Positions 20,001 to 30,600 of a stretch of DNA of 64,000 nucleotides are shown piece by piece. The notes beneath the pieces are model-generated. The model saw only the letters and a program-made list of their open reading frames with translations. It made no database searches and was not told the DNA's origin. The position numbers and the translations under genes are program-made. How positions within the stretch are numbered: position 1 is the stretch's first letter; the number at the start of each line of letters is the position of its first letter. The DNA is from Leguminivora glycinivorella (taxonomy: Eukaryota; Arthropoda; Insecta; Lepidoptera; Tortricidae), in contig NC_062994.1 of assembly GCF_023078275.1 (NCBI RefSeq), positions 11,479,545-11,543,544 of the forward strand, given 5' to 3'.

Positions 20001-23000
20001 AACCGAGCAGTAATCAGCACACCTCCACACTTGTTCTTAGTGAAGAGACCGAGCCAGGTGGATTCTCGCACGAGCACTTGCCAAGGCCACTCGCCTTGGT
20101 AGGCGTTCTTACCGCCGACTATTCGCCCGGACTTGATCAGGGGACGGACGCCGCATACTGAAAATGGAAAGGAAGTTTTTGGTGATTTTTGTTTTGAGTA
20201 AGTGGTTATGAGTAGCCGTAGCCGAGTGGATATGACGCCTGACCTTCAATCCGGAGGTCACGGGTTCAAATCGTGGCTGAACCAATGGGTTTTTTGAAAC
20301 TTATGTACGAAATATAATTTGATATTTACCACTCGCTTTTCGGTTTTGTGAGGAAATTTGTGAAGAAATTCAAAGGTATATGCGAAGTTCCCCAATCTGA
20401 ATTGGGATAGCGTGGGGAGGGGACTATTGCCCGAGCCCTCTCACTCGAGAGAGGAGGCCTGTGCCCAGTAGTGGGACGTAAATAGGCTCTTTTATTTGTT
20501 TTAAATATTTGAATTATGTCTCATCACGAAAGTCTATACGTTAGATAGTAATTATTCCAATCGCAGGAGAAACTTACAGTTCTTGTCATTATAGTCGATG
20601 GTCTGATCAGCATATGATTCGGTGGTGACCTCCTCCACCGCTTCGGTGGTAACAGTGGTGGGAGCGACGGTGGTGGTTTTTGCTGGTTTCGAAGGCTTTG
20701 TTACGGGTTTCGTGGGTTTTCTGGTCACCTGGAATAATATTTAAGTAATTGTCAATTTATTGAACAAAATATGAGTTTGCTTAGTTTTCTTACAAGGACT
20801 AGTAAGTACGTTTGTGTTAGAGCTCCGCTTTAAGATCGTCTTGGATGTTTTCAACAAAACAATAAAAAGATCCACTCATTCTATTTTTTTTTAATGGGAT
20901 AGGAGGCAAACGAGCAGACAGGTCGCCTGAAGGTAAGCGATCACCGCCGCCCATGGACACGCGAAACACCAGAGTTATTGGAGGTGCGTTGCCGGCCTTT
21001 AAGATGGGTGTACGCTCTTTTCTTGAAGATTTGAAGGTCGTATCGGTCCGGAAATACCGCAGGCGACAATTCAGTTTTGACTTTTTAGTTCTTGCTACCT
21101 TATTGTTGATTAAAGAACATTGTTGGAGGTACATTAATATCTCTATCTTCTTGAGATCTGATCACATTGATCTTATGATCGCAGGGTCAATGTCTGTAGT
21201 ACAAGAATATACTCGACTATGCTTGACTGCTCGTGTGATAGAGATAGAAAATTATTTAGCTTACCGACTTCTTAGTCGTCGTAGTAATAACAGTTGTAGT
21301 CTGCGGCGGCGTTGTCGTCGTTGGTCGTCGCGCAGCCGTCGTCAGCTTCACTGGCTTCTTCGTCGTCTTCACCGTAGGCCTTTTAGTCGTCGTTGTCAGC
21401 CGAATCGGCTTCCGCGTCGTCACAACTGGCTTTCTCGTCGTCACTGGCTTCTTACTAGGCTTTGGCGTCGTCGTTTTCGAGTTGATAATCGTCGCGTTTG
21501 GCTTTTTATCAAGAATCACTATGTCGTGAAGTTCTTGGAACGTTCCTTGGAGACTACCCACTATTTTGTTTACGAATAGATTCATCTTTTCGTTTAGTTT
21601 CTCGTCCTCTTGCCATGTTGGTGTTGTGAAGTCTACATCGTGTAATGTTTCAAGCTCGTTGTCAGATAGAGATATGCTTGTGTTGTATAGCCCTGGATTG
21701 GATCCTGTGGCGTTTAGCATTGGGTTTCTAACTGGAGGGAAATTAATTAAATCATCTGATGACGTCTGCATTTCAGGTCTTAAAGTTGTAGCTGAGAAGT
21801 ATTCCGTGTAAGAATCGAAAGTAGGACTGGTAGAAATAACTACAGAGACTGGTCTGGTAGATGATTTGATAGGAAAAGGTGTAGTAGGAGAAGGTTTCGG
21901 AGTGATAACTACAGTTGGTGATGAAGGTCTTTCAAAAGACTGCGGTGGTTTGCCCATATAAATATTATTAGTCGATTCTATATGATTGTTTACTGTTATT
22001 TGACTCACTGGTTTCTTAAAAGGCTCCTGAGAAATCTCAACAAATTCTGGTTCTTTATCTTCAATAGGTTTTGCCGTTTGGAAGCCGTTTAGGACTATGA
22101 CTGTAGGTGTCACGCTTGAGAAGGTTTCTGGGGCTACATCATAACTGGATATTATGCTTGATGGCGATGTAACTGGTCTTCTAACAGGTTTAGAACCAGT
22201 GACGTAGCTGGTGGAAGGTGGACGTCTAGTCGTGCTGGTATGGAATGAAGGTTGCGGGGTTGTAGTGGAACTGACGTAGCTGAAAGTGGTAACCGAGTCT
22301 CCGAAATCACTAGGGTTTGTTGGGTATCGGTTAAATGCGTCTATGGCTTGACTAGTAGACACACTGGGTTTTGGTGTTGAATAAGGATTGCTGGACGGCC
22401 TGCTTTCCTGAGGTATTGAATTTGGTGTCGTGTATTTTACAGGTTTCTTTGTTATTATTACTGTTTTTTTAGTTGTTGATGGTCGTTTGGTTGTAGTTGT
22501 TGAGAATACAGTACTTCCGAATGATGAAGGTTTAAGAGTTACATAGTGGCCTGTAGATAAGTAGTAATTTGGATATGTACTGCTGTAGTGTACTGGAGAG
22601 ACTGTGGCTGTTGATGGTGATGGTGATGACTTCGTTTCAGCAATATCAGGTATAGGTGATGTAACTTCATCCTTCAAACTAGGAGTACTTTCATTTAGCA
22701 TTTGAATGATACTATTAATCGAAGTTTCAGTAATCTTCTGTGGCTCTTTAGTTACTGTTGAAACTTGAACATAGTTTTCCGTTGGGTTCTTCGTTGTCGT
22801 TTTATTCTTAGGTCTGAAGACAGGTTTTGTGTATATCGGTCTATGCGTTGAAACAGTTTTAGGTGTTGTTGTTGATGTGCTTGGTGGTGGGGTTGGTTTG
22901 GTCTGCATTGACGACACTTGTATGTTGAAATCTGATGGTCTCGCTACATTATCAACTGCTGAACCATTTTTGTGTAATAGCACTGTGTCTACTGTTCCAT

Positions 23001-23394
23001 GGTCTATTGAACTGTGTGTATATAATCCATCAGGTTTAGCAGGTTTGATGTAAACAAAGTTATCTTCTTTAGGAGGAGCGTGTAGCAGTGTATCTGTTAT
23101 TTGACTTAGACCTTCAGATATGATTTCTTTCTCTGTGCTATCATCAACTGTTTTGACGGTAGATGATGAAGGTTTTTCTCCAGGTCTGTATCCAGGTGTG
23201 ACTATGGGTTTGAAGCTGTTGTGCCAGGCGTTGAGAGCTTCAGAATCGTAGTCGTCGCTTTCAGTTTCTGCCTCAGGGTAGTCGAGGTAGCTGGTCATGA
23301 CGACGCCAGGACCTTTGGGGATGTGGGACTGGCTGTCGGATTTGAGCTGGCAGCAAGCTCCAAAGAGGAAACCGTCCATACATGCACCCACTAC
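16888..23394 (-). CDS. flz: Filzig-type trypsin-like serine protease, 3' seven exons
   Basis: Extracellular or membrane-tethered S1A protease. Exons on the minus strand, 5' to 3': 23394-21265, 20728-20578, 20157-19971, 19316-19132, 18185-18070, 17640-17521, 17052-16888. All are AG/GT with matching phases (3054 nt, 1017 residues). Order: Cys motif VVGACMDGFLFGACC, about 700 residues of Thr/Pro/Ser-rich stem, linker, CGVRP, activation site SGR-IVGG, catalytic His in TAAHC, Asp in ENDLALLEL, and Ser in GDSGGP. The Asp of KDSC, six residues before that Ser, predicts cleavage after Arg/Lys. The domain closely matches Drosophila filzig as I recall it (RESTWLGLFTKNKCGG, TFENDLALLEL, AAPYLPGVYMRTTFYKPWL). 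Filzig is reported to act on apical matrix in tracheal development (from memory). The N-terminus lies upstream, above 23394. Confidence 0.88.
17521..17640 (-). CDS. flz: flz exon VPVIENNVCQEMF...KDSCE
   Basis: Forty codons, phase 0 at both ends; acceptor atatttcag and donor GTGAGT. It includes the Asp of KDSCE, which sits at the bottom of the S1 pocket in trypsins (chymotrypsin position 189), so Arg/Lys specificity is expected. Confidence 0.92.
18070..18185 (-). CDS. flz: flz exon PICMPPDESDFTGRMATVTGWG
   Basis: Acceptor ttatttccag and donor GTATAT. Two bases complete Val; then come PICMPPDESDFTGRM, TVTGWGRLKYGG and AVLQEVQ. This is the central beta-barrel segment of the S1 fold. Confidence 0.92.
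18751..18979 (-). mobile_element. Short non-autonomous Helitron
   Basis: On the minus strand it starts TCCATACTAATATTATAAA after A and ends with a GC hairpin (gcgaagccgcgggcgaaa) and CTAG followed by T. This is canonical Helitron structure: no TIR, no target duplication, A/T insertion. 229 bp, in a flz intron. Confidence 0.8.
18980..19048. repeat. Imperfect palindrome abutting a Helitron
   Basis: tataacacggtgtgacaagg is mirrored by cctgtcacaccatgttata across a core that repeats ggcgcaatggcgc-type words. It starts at the first base after the Helitron 5' end. Confidence 0.6.
19132..19316 (-). CDS. flz: flz exon with catalytic Asp
   Basis: Acceptor ataattttccag and donor GTAAGA. It reads FLASLVAVFGENDISLDLE, RRVIVHRQYDAATF and ENDLALLELESPIKFDAHI. 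The Asp of ENDLALLEL is the triad Asp. Confidence 0.92.
19690..19805 (-). mobile_element. LINE 3' fragment, same family as 741-930
   Basis: The reverse complement matches the segment around 815-930 (tggccaagagtaagc, ggcatcttctgggcga) with a few changes. It lies in a flz intron. Confidence 0.6.
19971..20157 (-). CDS. flz: flz exon with activation site and catalytic His
   Basis: Acceptor ccattttcag and donor GTAAGT. It reads CGVRPLIKSGRIVGG, so the zymogen is cleaved after Arg. Then come EWPWQVLVREST, KNKCGGVLITARFVTT and AAHCQPG, with the triad His. The first Cys (CGVRP) probably keeps the stem disulphide-linked to the protease domain, as in related enzymes. Confidence 0.92.
20208..20500 (+). 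mobile_element. tRNA-derived SINE family B
   Basis: The tRNA-like head (gtagccgagtggatatgacg) carries a B box (gggttcaaatcgtggctg), then ccactcgcttttcgg and a conserved 3' body ending ggacgtaaataggctc. It lies in a flz intron. Confidence 0.75.
20578..20728 (-). CDS. flz: flz exon, end of the Thr/Lys-rich stem
   Basis: Fifty codons plus one base; acceptor atattccag and donor GTAAGT. It reads VTRKPTKPVTKPSKPAKTT, then an acidic piece (EAVEEVTTES) and YADQTIDYNDKN. It continues the Lys-Pro/Thr pattern of the large exon and links it to the protease exon. Confidence 0.85.
20880..21090 (+). mobile_element. Poly(T)-headed repeat family C, copy 1
   Basis: After poly(T), gggataggaggcaaacgag, caggtcgcctgaaggtaag and ggaggtgcgttgccggcc follow. 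A near-identical copy is at 23535-23725 and a reversed one at 47195-47280. Confidence 0.7.
21265..23394 (-). CDS. flz: flz giant exon: Cys motif and mucin-like stem (710 codons)
   Basis: A single 2130-nt exon, phase 0 at both ends (acceptor gactttttcag, donor GTAAGC). The first 17 residues are VVGACMDGFLFGACCQL, the end of a small Cys-rich module whose first half must be in an upstream exon. The rest is Thr/Ser/Pro-rich with many TTTT, KRP and PSSTS runs and a tandem Lys-Pro/Thr block near the end (KPVTTRKPVVTTRKP). This suggests an extended O-glycosylated stem that holds the protease away from the membrane or matrix. No domain is recognisable within the stem. Confidence 0.88.
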
Positions 23395-23534
23395 CTGAAA
23401 AAGTCGAATTAACTTATAAATTGGTGCCTTATCGTACTTGTTATTTACTTTTCTAGTATTTATAGGAGTTAGAGAGATACAGTAATGTTAAGAGGTTTTC
23501 AGTAACGATTGATAAATAACTGATTGAGTGTGTT

Positions 23535-23725
23535 CATTTTTGATAACTTTTTTTTTATTTTTTTTATGGGATAGGAGGCAAACGAGCAGACAGGTCGCCT
23601 GATGGTAAGCGAATACCGCCGCCCATGGACACCCGAAACACCAGAGGTGTTGGAGGTGCGTTGCCGGCCTTTAAGATGGGTGTACGCTCTTTTCTTGAAG
23701 ATTTGAAGGTCGTATCGTTTTTTTT
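23535..23725 (+). mobile_element. Repeat family C, copy 2
   Basis: Same order of phrases as 20880-21090 over about 170 bp with few differences. It lies just upstream (in gene orientation) of the giant flz exon. Confidence 0.7.
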
Positions 23726-23874
23726 ATAATGGTGATTTTGCATAACCTTCCTATCTTTTCTCTTTTACCTAAAAGGTTAACTGGTAAACAGAGCTCTATG
23801 GCATTAATTTCGCCATTTATACGTTGCATTTCTTCTTTGTTTTGAAATATAATATGAATTTATTTATTTATTCG

Positions 23875-24215
23875 TATGGCATGCACTGAGTCGCTTATGA
23901 TACTATCATTGATTACAATAATATATCTAAGTGTTTCACCCATTGGGCAGCGTTAGCATCAGGTGAGTGAAGATCTAGGGCCTCCCCAACAAATTTTCTT
24001 TTTGGACACTCGTGCATGATGTGGTGTATAGTCTGCACCGGTGCCCCGCAGTCGCATGCTGGTGAGTCTCTCTCTCTATGAATAAAACAATGCGTACCTC
24101 GCCCCCCCTCTGCTGGCACTCGTGGTTGAACATGCATATCGTGTTCCCCCTGTTGTATTTGGCTGCTCTCGACGCTTTGCAGTACGTGGGCGTTATCCGG
24201 TAGCCGCCGAATAAT
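23875..24215 (-). mobile_element. LINE ORF2 C-terminus with CDCG...HH...CP motif
   Basis: On the minus strand the frame DSPACDCGAPVQTIHHIM then HECPKRKFVGEAL ends in a stop at 23913. A Cys/His cluster near the C-terminus is typical of jockey/R1-like ORF2 proteins. Upstream it reads RIFGGYRITPTYCKAS in the adjacent sequence. Confidence 0.65.
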
Positions 24216-24367
24216 TTTCTAGAATCTGAAAAGAAAAAAAAAATTGGTTTAAATTTGTTTTTTTTTTTGATAATTTTTCAAGGACCTTTATATAAATTAC
24301 ATATCGGCCCTGAATGAAATGTTTAAAATGATAATTTTTCAACTAGAATTTTTTACAGATTTATTCA

Positions 24368-24445
24368 TTGAATATTTTTACACAGATTGACTGACTCAAA
24401 CGGAATGCTCAAGAATGCTTATGTTGAGGGTAATCAAGCAACGAT
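24368..24445 (-). mobile_element. SINE family A, decayed fragment
   Basis: cacagattgactgactc and caagaatgcttatgttg match the reverse complement of the family A 3' body. Confidence 0.5.
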
Positions 24446-24741
24446 ATCGTATTATGAAATAGAGTGTCCACTGGTTATAATATGGCACGCTTTTTCATAG
24501 GGAATTCAAGATAATAGTGTAAAATATACACCCTGTTTTTATTGAATTCCGTTAAGTTTAAGTGAAGGTTCTTTAGAACAAATCAATTAATTTATATAAG
24601 AAAGTATATAGAGCCTTAACTCTTACGGTTATTCAGTTATTAAAAAAATAAAAATAATTACTGAACACGTGTGTGACAGCCTTTACCACTTCCTAATGTT
24701 ATTTATTTTGACATGTGCCGTCAATCATTTGTCACTAACTT

Positions 24742-24890
24742 GAATATGTGTCGCTTAACTTCAAACCTGGGTAAATCCATTTTGCTTTAAGGTTGATTAT
24801 ATTAAAAAAAATATTGTGATCTGAAAGGTTGTCAACCTAACTTAATAGCAGAATGGATTTACCCAAGTTTGAAGTTAAGCGACACATATT
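24742..24890. mobile_element. MITE with about 40-bp inverted ends
   Basis: aatatgtgtcgcttaacttc at the left mirrors gaagttaagcgacacatatt at the right; the pairing continues through aaacctgggtaaatccatt. Confidence 0.75.
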
Positions 24891-24953
24891 ATTCTTAAGG
24901 GTCTCTCACGCTAATTAATTCATTTATTATTGTATGAAAACGATGAAGACCAT

Positions 24954-25893
<940 letters not shown>

Positions 25894-26274
25894 TAACTAA
25901 CCTAACGACGTGTGGAATTTAACGAAAAAAAAAAACACGGTGTAGAATAAATCGATCAGTCGAAATTGCCCCGCTGTACCTTACATGACGTGACGTTAGC
26001 TAATCAAGTTATTAGTTATCACTTTTCAAAATCAGTAAAACATTATTTTCTCTCACGCCCCACACATTATACGAAAATGGACTCTCCCAGTAGCAATCAA
26101 TAAATATTAGACGAATCATTTCTATAATTTGTTTTAACTTTCTTCACTTTATTTCGTAATTTAGAAATCAAATCGTTTTACCGATTAGTTCCAATTTGCA
26201 ACGATTTAAGTGAAAACTTTGACGGTATCTCAGATTACGTATTGTGGGAGAATTACTTAATAACTCTCTCTATT

Positions 26275-26318
26275 TTTAACCCCCGACGCAAAAACGACAG
26301 GGTATTATAAGTTTGACG

Positions 26319-26361
<43 letters not shown>

Positions 26362-26530
26362 ATGTGTGTCTGTCTGTGGCATCGTAGCTCCCGAACGGAT
26401 GAACCGATTTGGATTTAGTTTTTTTTTGTCTGAAAGCTGAGTAAGTCGGGAGTGTTCTTAGCCATTTTTCATGAAAATCGGTCCACTATGTCGCGGTCGG
26501 GGGTTTTTTCAAAATTTTAATTTTGTGGTT
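26275..26530 (+). repeat. Dispersed repeat D with (TGTC)n, copy 1
   Basis: cccccgacgcaaaaacgac, a tgtctgtc run, gcatcgtagctcccgaacgg and tcggtccactatgtcgcgg. Copy 2 is at 42410-42665. Confidence 0.7.
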
Positions 26531-26582
26531 AAGTTATTTAGATTACGTCCAAACCCCTTTTTACGATGGTTTTAGCCTGCTA

Positions 26583-26705
26583 AGAGCGGTCCTGGGTTCA
26601 AATCCCGGTAAGGGCATTTATTTGTGTGATCATTGTCTGAGTAGGTACCCACAACACAAGCCTTCTTGAGCTTATCGCGGGACTCAGTAAATCTGTGCTC
26701 AATTA
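26583..26705 (+). mobile_element. SINE family A with internal deletion
   Basis: The B box and gtaagggcatttatttgtg are joined directly to tgtctgagtaggtacccac, missing the central part of the family. Confidence 0.6.
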
Positions 26706-26706
26706 G

Positions 26707-26866
26707 TAAAGAATATCGTCACTACTTTTAAAAAATCTCGTATCTCACGCTGTTCCTCAAAGTTAAAACGCAGTAAGTCTATATGCATTCCATATATACT
26801 TACTACAATTTTCTTTTCATTGACAGACGAAGATAAGTTTTTTTAAAAGTAGTGACGATATCCTGT
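26707..26866. mobile_element. MITE, ATATCGTCACTACTTTTAAA ends
   Basis: The left aatatcgtcactactttt is mirrored by aaaagtagtgacgatat at the right. A truncated end of the same element occurs at 43247-43275, fused to a SINE. Confidence 0.7.
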
Positions 26867-27875
26867 AATGATTATTTATATTAAATTTATTAAGCCATTA
26901 ACTACTATATTTCGATGTAAATATGAGAAATCATGAGTCATACAAAATCCAGCTCATTTTGTCGATTTCTGATAAATTAACAAATTTTCGTTTAAATTCG
27001 TAGGTAACTGTCGGTGAAAAAAAATTAAAGCGGTTAAAATAATCGGTTAAAATAAGTTTTAGTATTTAATATTATTTTAGTTTGTGGTCTAAATTTTTTT
27101 CAAAATGTCGCCTTTGTCATGACACCAACAACATGCGTTTGCGCAGATAAATCTGCATTTTATGCAAAATGTAACGGTGCGGCCTTTGTTTTACCTGTTT
27201 TGGATATTTTCGCTTTAAATATACTTAAGACTCACAGGTAGAATTAATTTCCGAATCCGAATATTCAATATACTGCGTGTACTTCGTAATTGTCAAAATG
27301 AAAATCAAAAACATTTGTTCAGTAAGTACCTAGGCCACATCTTCACAGGGCACTTTTACATGTCAACATCACAATAAATAATATGAACACTTTAAGTTCT
27401 CGCGCTTTGTATATTTATATATATTATATTATATTATAGCCTTTTTATTTCTTAAAAATTCATACACATTTTTCACTATTTAGTTACATGCTTTGCTTAC
27501 ATAATGCTAACAACATCAATTCAATTCACAAATGAATACTCACATTTTTTAAACTAAAATTTAAAAAAAATATCTATCTAAAATTCATTCAATTCATTAA
27601 TAGCTCCAATTTGATGTCAATATTTTAAATTTATTCAATTGTAAGAAGATTAAAATTTAGTTTCTATATGTATAATTAATAATTTTATGATTATTTATAA
27701 TTTTAGCATTCGCATAAAGTAAATTAAAAATTTATTAATATTAAAATATTACGCAATATCATTATCAATTTGGGTCTACATTATAATTTATAGTAATTAC
27801 TGGTAACATTAGAAAAGTAATAAGATTATTATGTATATTTATCTATGTGTAACATGCAGGATATTTTGACAAATT

Positions 27876-28452
27876 TTATTTAAAATAATTTCTAAGGACC
27901 TCTTCGCGAGTAAAGGCCTCCTCCATGCTCTTCCATGCGTCTCTATCTTTTGCTTTATTTATCCAATTTGTTCCCGCCACTCTGATAATCTCATCATTCC
28001 ACCTGTCTTTCGGTTTTCCTCTCATCCTTTTGTTGGGCGGACCTGGCCCCGTAGCCGAATGGCATTTCTCCGACGCCAAACGAAAGCGATACGCCGCTGG
28101 CTCTGTCGCGCCAATACGCAAGCGCGATAGAGATAGATATCTACTAGCGCTTCGTTTCGTGAGCGTTTCGTGAGCGATTGTGCCATTCGGCTAGCCACCC
28201 TGGCCCCGTAGCCGAATGGCATTTCTCCGACGCCAAACGAAAGCGATACGCCGCTGGCTCTGTCGTGCCAATACGCAAGCGCGATAGAGATAGATATCTA
28301 CTAGCGCTTCGTTTCGTGAGCGTTTCGTGAGCGATTGTGCCATTCGGCTAGCCACCCTGTCCATGTGGTAATTTTACTCGTCCATTTGTCGGGGTGCATG
28401 CGGGCAACATGACCGGCCCATTTCCACTTTTGTCTCTTGCAAAATTCTACGT
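27876..28452 (-). mobile_element. RTE-like LINE ORF2 C-terminus split by a dimeric MITE
   Basis: On the minus strand 28452-28359 reads RQKWKWAGHVARMHPDKW, and after the insert 28044-27876 reads NKRMRGKPKDRWNDEIIR then WKSMEEAFTREEV. The GHVARM ... GRPxxRWxDEI ... AxDRxxWKxxEEAF layout is the usual end of RTE-type reverse transcriptases. Confidence 0.7.
28045..28358. mobile_element. Dimeric MITE family E (two 157-bp units, head to tail)
   Basis: Units 28045-28201 and 28202-28358 are almost identical (a single change seen: gtcgcgcc/gtcgtgcc). Each has inverted ends ccccgtagccgaatggc / gccattcggctagccaccct. Further copies are at 42783-43205, 56849-57163 (dimer) and, diverged, 59690-59825. Confidence 0.85.
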
Positions 28453-28453
28453 G

Positions 28454-28770
28454 TATTTAAAGTCATACAATACAGGTCGAACGCGATTAATTAACATTAT
28501 TTTACCTTTTTTCCCAACGTGGTCGCGGAAGACTGACGTAAAACGGTCATTTTCTCAAGACGTAAGGGCGAATTCTAATTACCGCGACTCATTTCTTTTC
28601 AGTGGAGTTTCAGTTCTAATTCTAATTTATTAGAATTCAAATTCCACTGAAAGTAAATAAAAGCGAATGGAATAGACGATTGAGAATGACCGAAAATAGA
28701 TATATTGGGAAAAAAGGTAAAATAATGTTAATTAATCGCGTTCGACCTGTATGTGACTTTAAATAAATAA
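28454..28770. mobile_element. MITE with about 60-bp inverted ends
   Basis: tatttaaagtca..acaggtcgaacgcgatt at the left is mirrored at the right by aatcgcgttcgacctgta and tgactttaaata. The pairing includes ttaacattattttacc. It sits against the RTE fragment. Confidence 0.75.
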
Positions 28771-28838
28771 GTAATATGAATTCAACTGAAGTAAAAAGCT
28801 ACTACAATTAATAAGAGATGTATAGAGTCATTACTCAC

Positions 28839-28899
28839 ATAGCTCATACTTGATGATCTGTCATTGCCCATACTTGGCAAGTGTCTATGCTGTACATTG
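28839..28899 (-). CDS. Candidate 61-nt exon on the protease strand
   Basis: On the minus strand an acceptor tttaactgccag is followed by an open stretch, NVQHRHLPSMGNDRSSSMSY, and a strong donor GTGAGT. It ends in phase 0, which would fit the giant flz exon, but it lacks the Cys expected just before VVGACMDG. It may be an upstream flz exon, an exon of an unseen gene or chance. Confidence 0.3.
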
Positions 28900-28953
28900 C
28901 TGGCAGTTAAATTTTTGTTAGAAAATTTATAAAGTCATTATTTTTATAAATTG

Positions 28954-29148
28954 AAATAGATATCATACACGAAAGAAAAAACGGCAAGGCCCACTGGTGG
29001 CTGAGCTGGGAATCGAACCCGGGTCTTCAGCTTACGCGGCTAACGTCTTTACCACTAGACCACACACCCGCCCGTGGCCACGGGTCTATTCCCGGCTCGG
29101 CCACCAGTGGGCCTTGCCGTTTTTTCTTTCGTGTATGATATCTATTTC
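28954..29148. mobile_element. tRNA-SINE family F in foldback form
   Basis: About 70-bp arms: aaatagatatcatacacg..gcccactggtggc on the left equals the reverse complement of the right arm with few changes. The central minus-strand sequence holds an A box (tgtggtctagtgg) and B box (gggttcgattcccagc). A normal single-orientation copy is at 53278-53406. Confidence 0.75.
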
Positions 29149-29779
29149 AGTTTATAATTTATATATAGTAGTGTGACTACTTGAAAAAATAACAAATCAA
29201 AAAATATTCAATAAAAGTAATTTGATTTGTTCCCTAGTTGTCATTATTTTTAATTATTAATTAAATTAAGGGCATGGTAAAGTTAAATAAACTATATCAG
29301 ATTACGCTCCTTTAAAAAACGTCCACTTACTGGTCCATCAGGCGGACCGTATACCTGTTTGCCACCGACGTGGTATTACAAAAAAGCACGCTGTATATGA
29401 TCAAATCAGATCGGACGATCCCATCGCGTCTAGACTGGCCTTAACATTCACACGGATTGGACAGAATTCACAGAATCGAACGAAGACGGAAATTAACTTG
29501 TCCAATTGATATCTTATATTTCAATCTCAAAAGTCTTTCCATTCTATTATCGATACAATATGTCCTATCAAACTAAATTGCCTGGATATCTAGATTTCAC
29601 TTCGATTTCTGCTTTCTATAGTAATTTCACTTGGGATGTAATGGGGGTAAAGTAGGTAAAATAACGTTTCTAGAGCTTTCGATGAATTGAAAGTCTCTTG
29701 ATGTCCTTTATGGGTTTTAAATGTTAAGATGGACGTGTTGAATTCAGTGAAATTGTGGCCAAAGAAGACATATCTACTA

Positions 29780-29961
29780 CTATCTTTTGCCCGCGGCTTC
29801 GCTCGAGTTAAAAAGAGACAAAAAGTAGCCTATGTCACTCATCCCTTCAACTATCTCCACTTAAAAAATCACGACAATTCGTCGCTCCGTTTTGCCGTGA
29901 AGGACGGACAAACAAACAGACACACACACTTTCCCATTTATATAGGTAATATTAGTATGGA
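29780..29961 (-). mobile_element. Short Helitron, diverged copy
   Basis: Same family as 18751-18979: ttttgcccgcggcttcgc near the 3' end, agagacaaaaagtagcc inside, and atattagtatgga at the 5' end. Confidence 0.7.
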
Positions 29962-29974
29962 TATACTAGCCTAG

Positions 29975-30290
29975 CATGTAGCCTAGCGGTAAGTACCTAC
30001 GTGAGACTTTCGTTCCGGAGGTCGCGGGTTCGAACCCCGGCTCGCACCAAAGAGTTTTTAATGTCATTTGATATTTGCCAGTCGCTTTTCGGTGAAAGAA
30101 AACATCGTGAGGAAACCGGACTAATTCCAATGAGGTCTAGTTTACCCTTCGGGTTTGAAGGTCAGATGGCAGTCGCTTTCGTAATAACTAGTGCCTACGC
30201 CAAATCTTGGGATTAGTTGTCAAAGCGGACCCCAGGTTCCCATAAGCCGTGGCAATTGCCGGGATAACGCAAGGAGAATGATGATGCAAA
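29975..30290 (+). mobile_element. tRNA-derived SINE, related to family B
   Basis: Head gtagcctagcggtaagtacc with B box cgggttcgaaccccggctcg. The body shares gccagtcgcttttcggtg with 20208-20500 and ends gccgggataacgcaagg. Confidence 0.7.
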
Positions 30291-30600
30291 TTATATACTT
30301 TATAAAAAAATGCTATACAAATTCTTAAAACTTCTTTTTAAGTCTTTACTGCAATTTTAAGATACCTAGTAAAAGTTAAAGACATCGTTTAAATTGCAAA
30401 CTGTTCTTTTACCCGTCCGATAGGCTTTCTCAAGGAAAGAAAGTGGTGTCCTAAAGAAAGTCTTGATATCATTATTATTCGGCACACAGCTGACACACTA
30501 ACTGATTTGGACTTCCGAGCTGGAGCGGTATTCGAATTTTAAAAAATCGAATTGTGATTCAATATTTTTGGGCATTTCATTTAAAAGTAGACTAGATATA

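Noticed and set aside
20213..20285. tRNA-like sequence with B box
   Set aside because: Head of a SINE: the cloverleaf is imperfect and it is followed by a conserved SINE body; not called as a tRNA gene.
20953..21579. 208-codon plus-strand frame rich in Arg
   Set aside because: It is the antisense shadow of the Thr/Lys-rich flz exon and the family C repeat next to it.
27120..27290. Possible minus-strand exon YIEYSDSEINST with GTGAGT donor
   Set aside because: No polypyrimidine tract before the AG and very short; below the level I would report as a feature.
28045..28358. CRISPR-like array (two identical units)
   Set aside because: Only two adjoining units with inverted ends and no spacers; eukaryotic MITE dimer.
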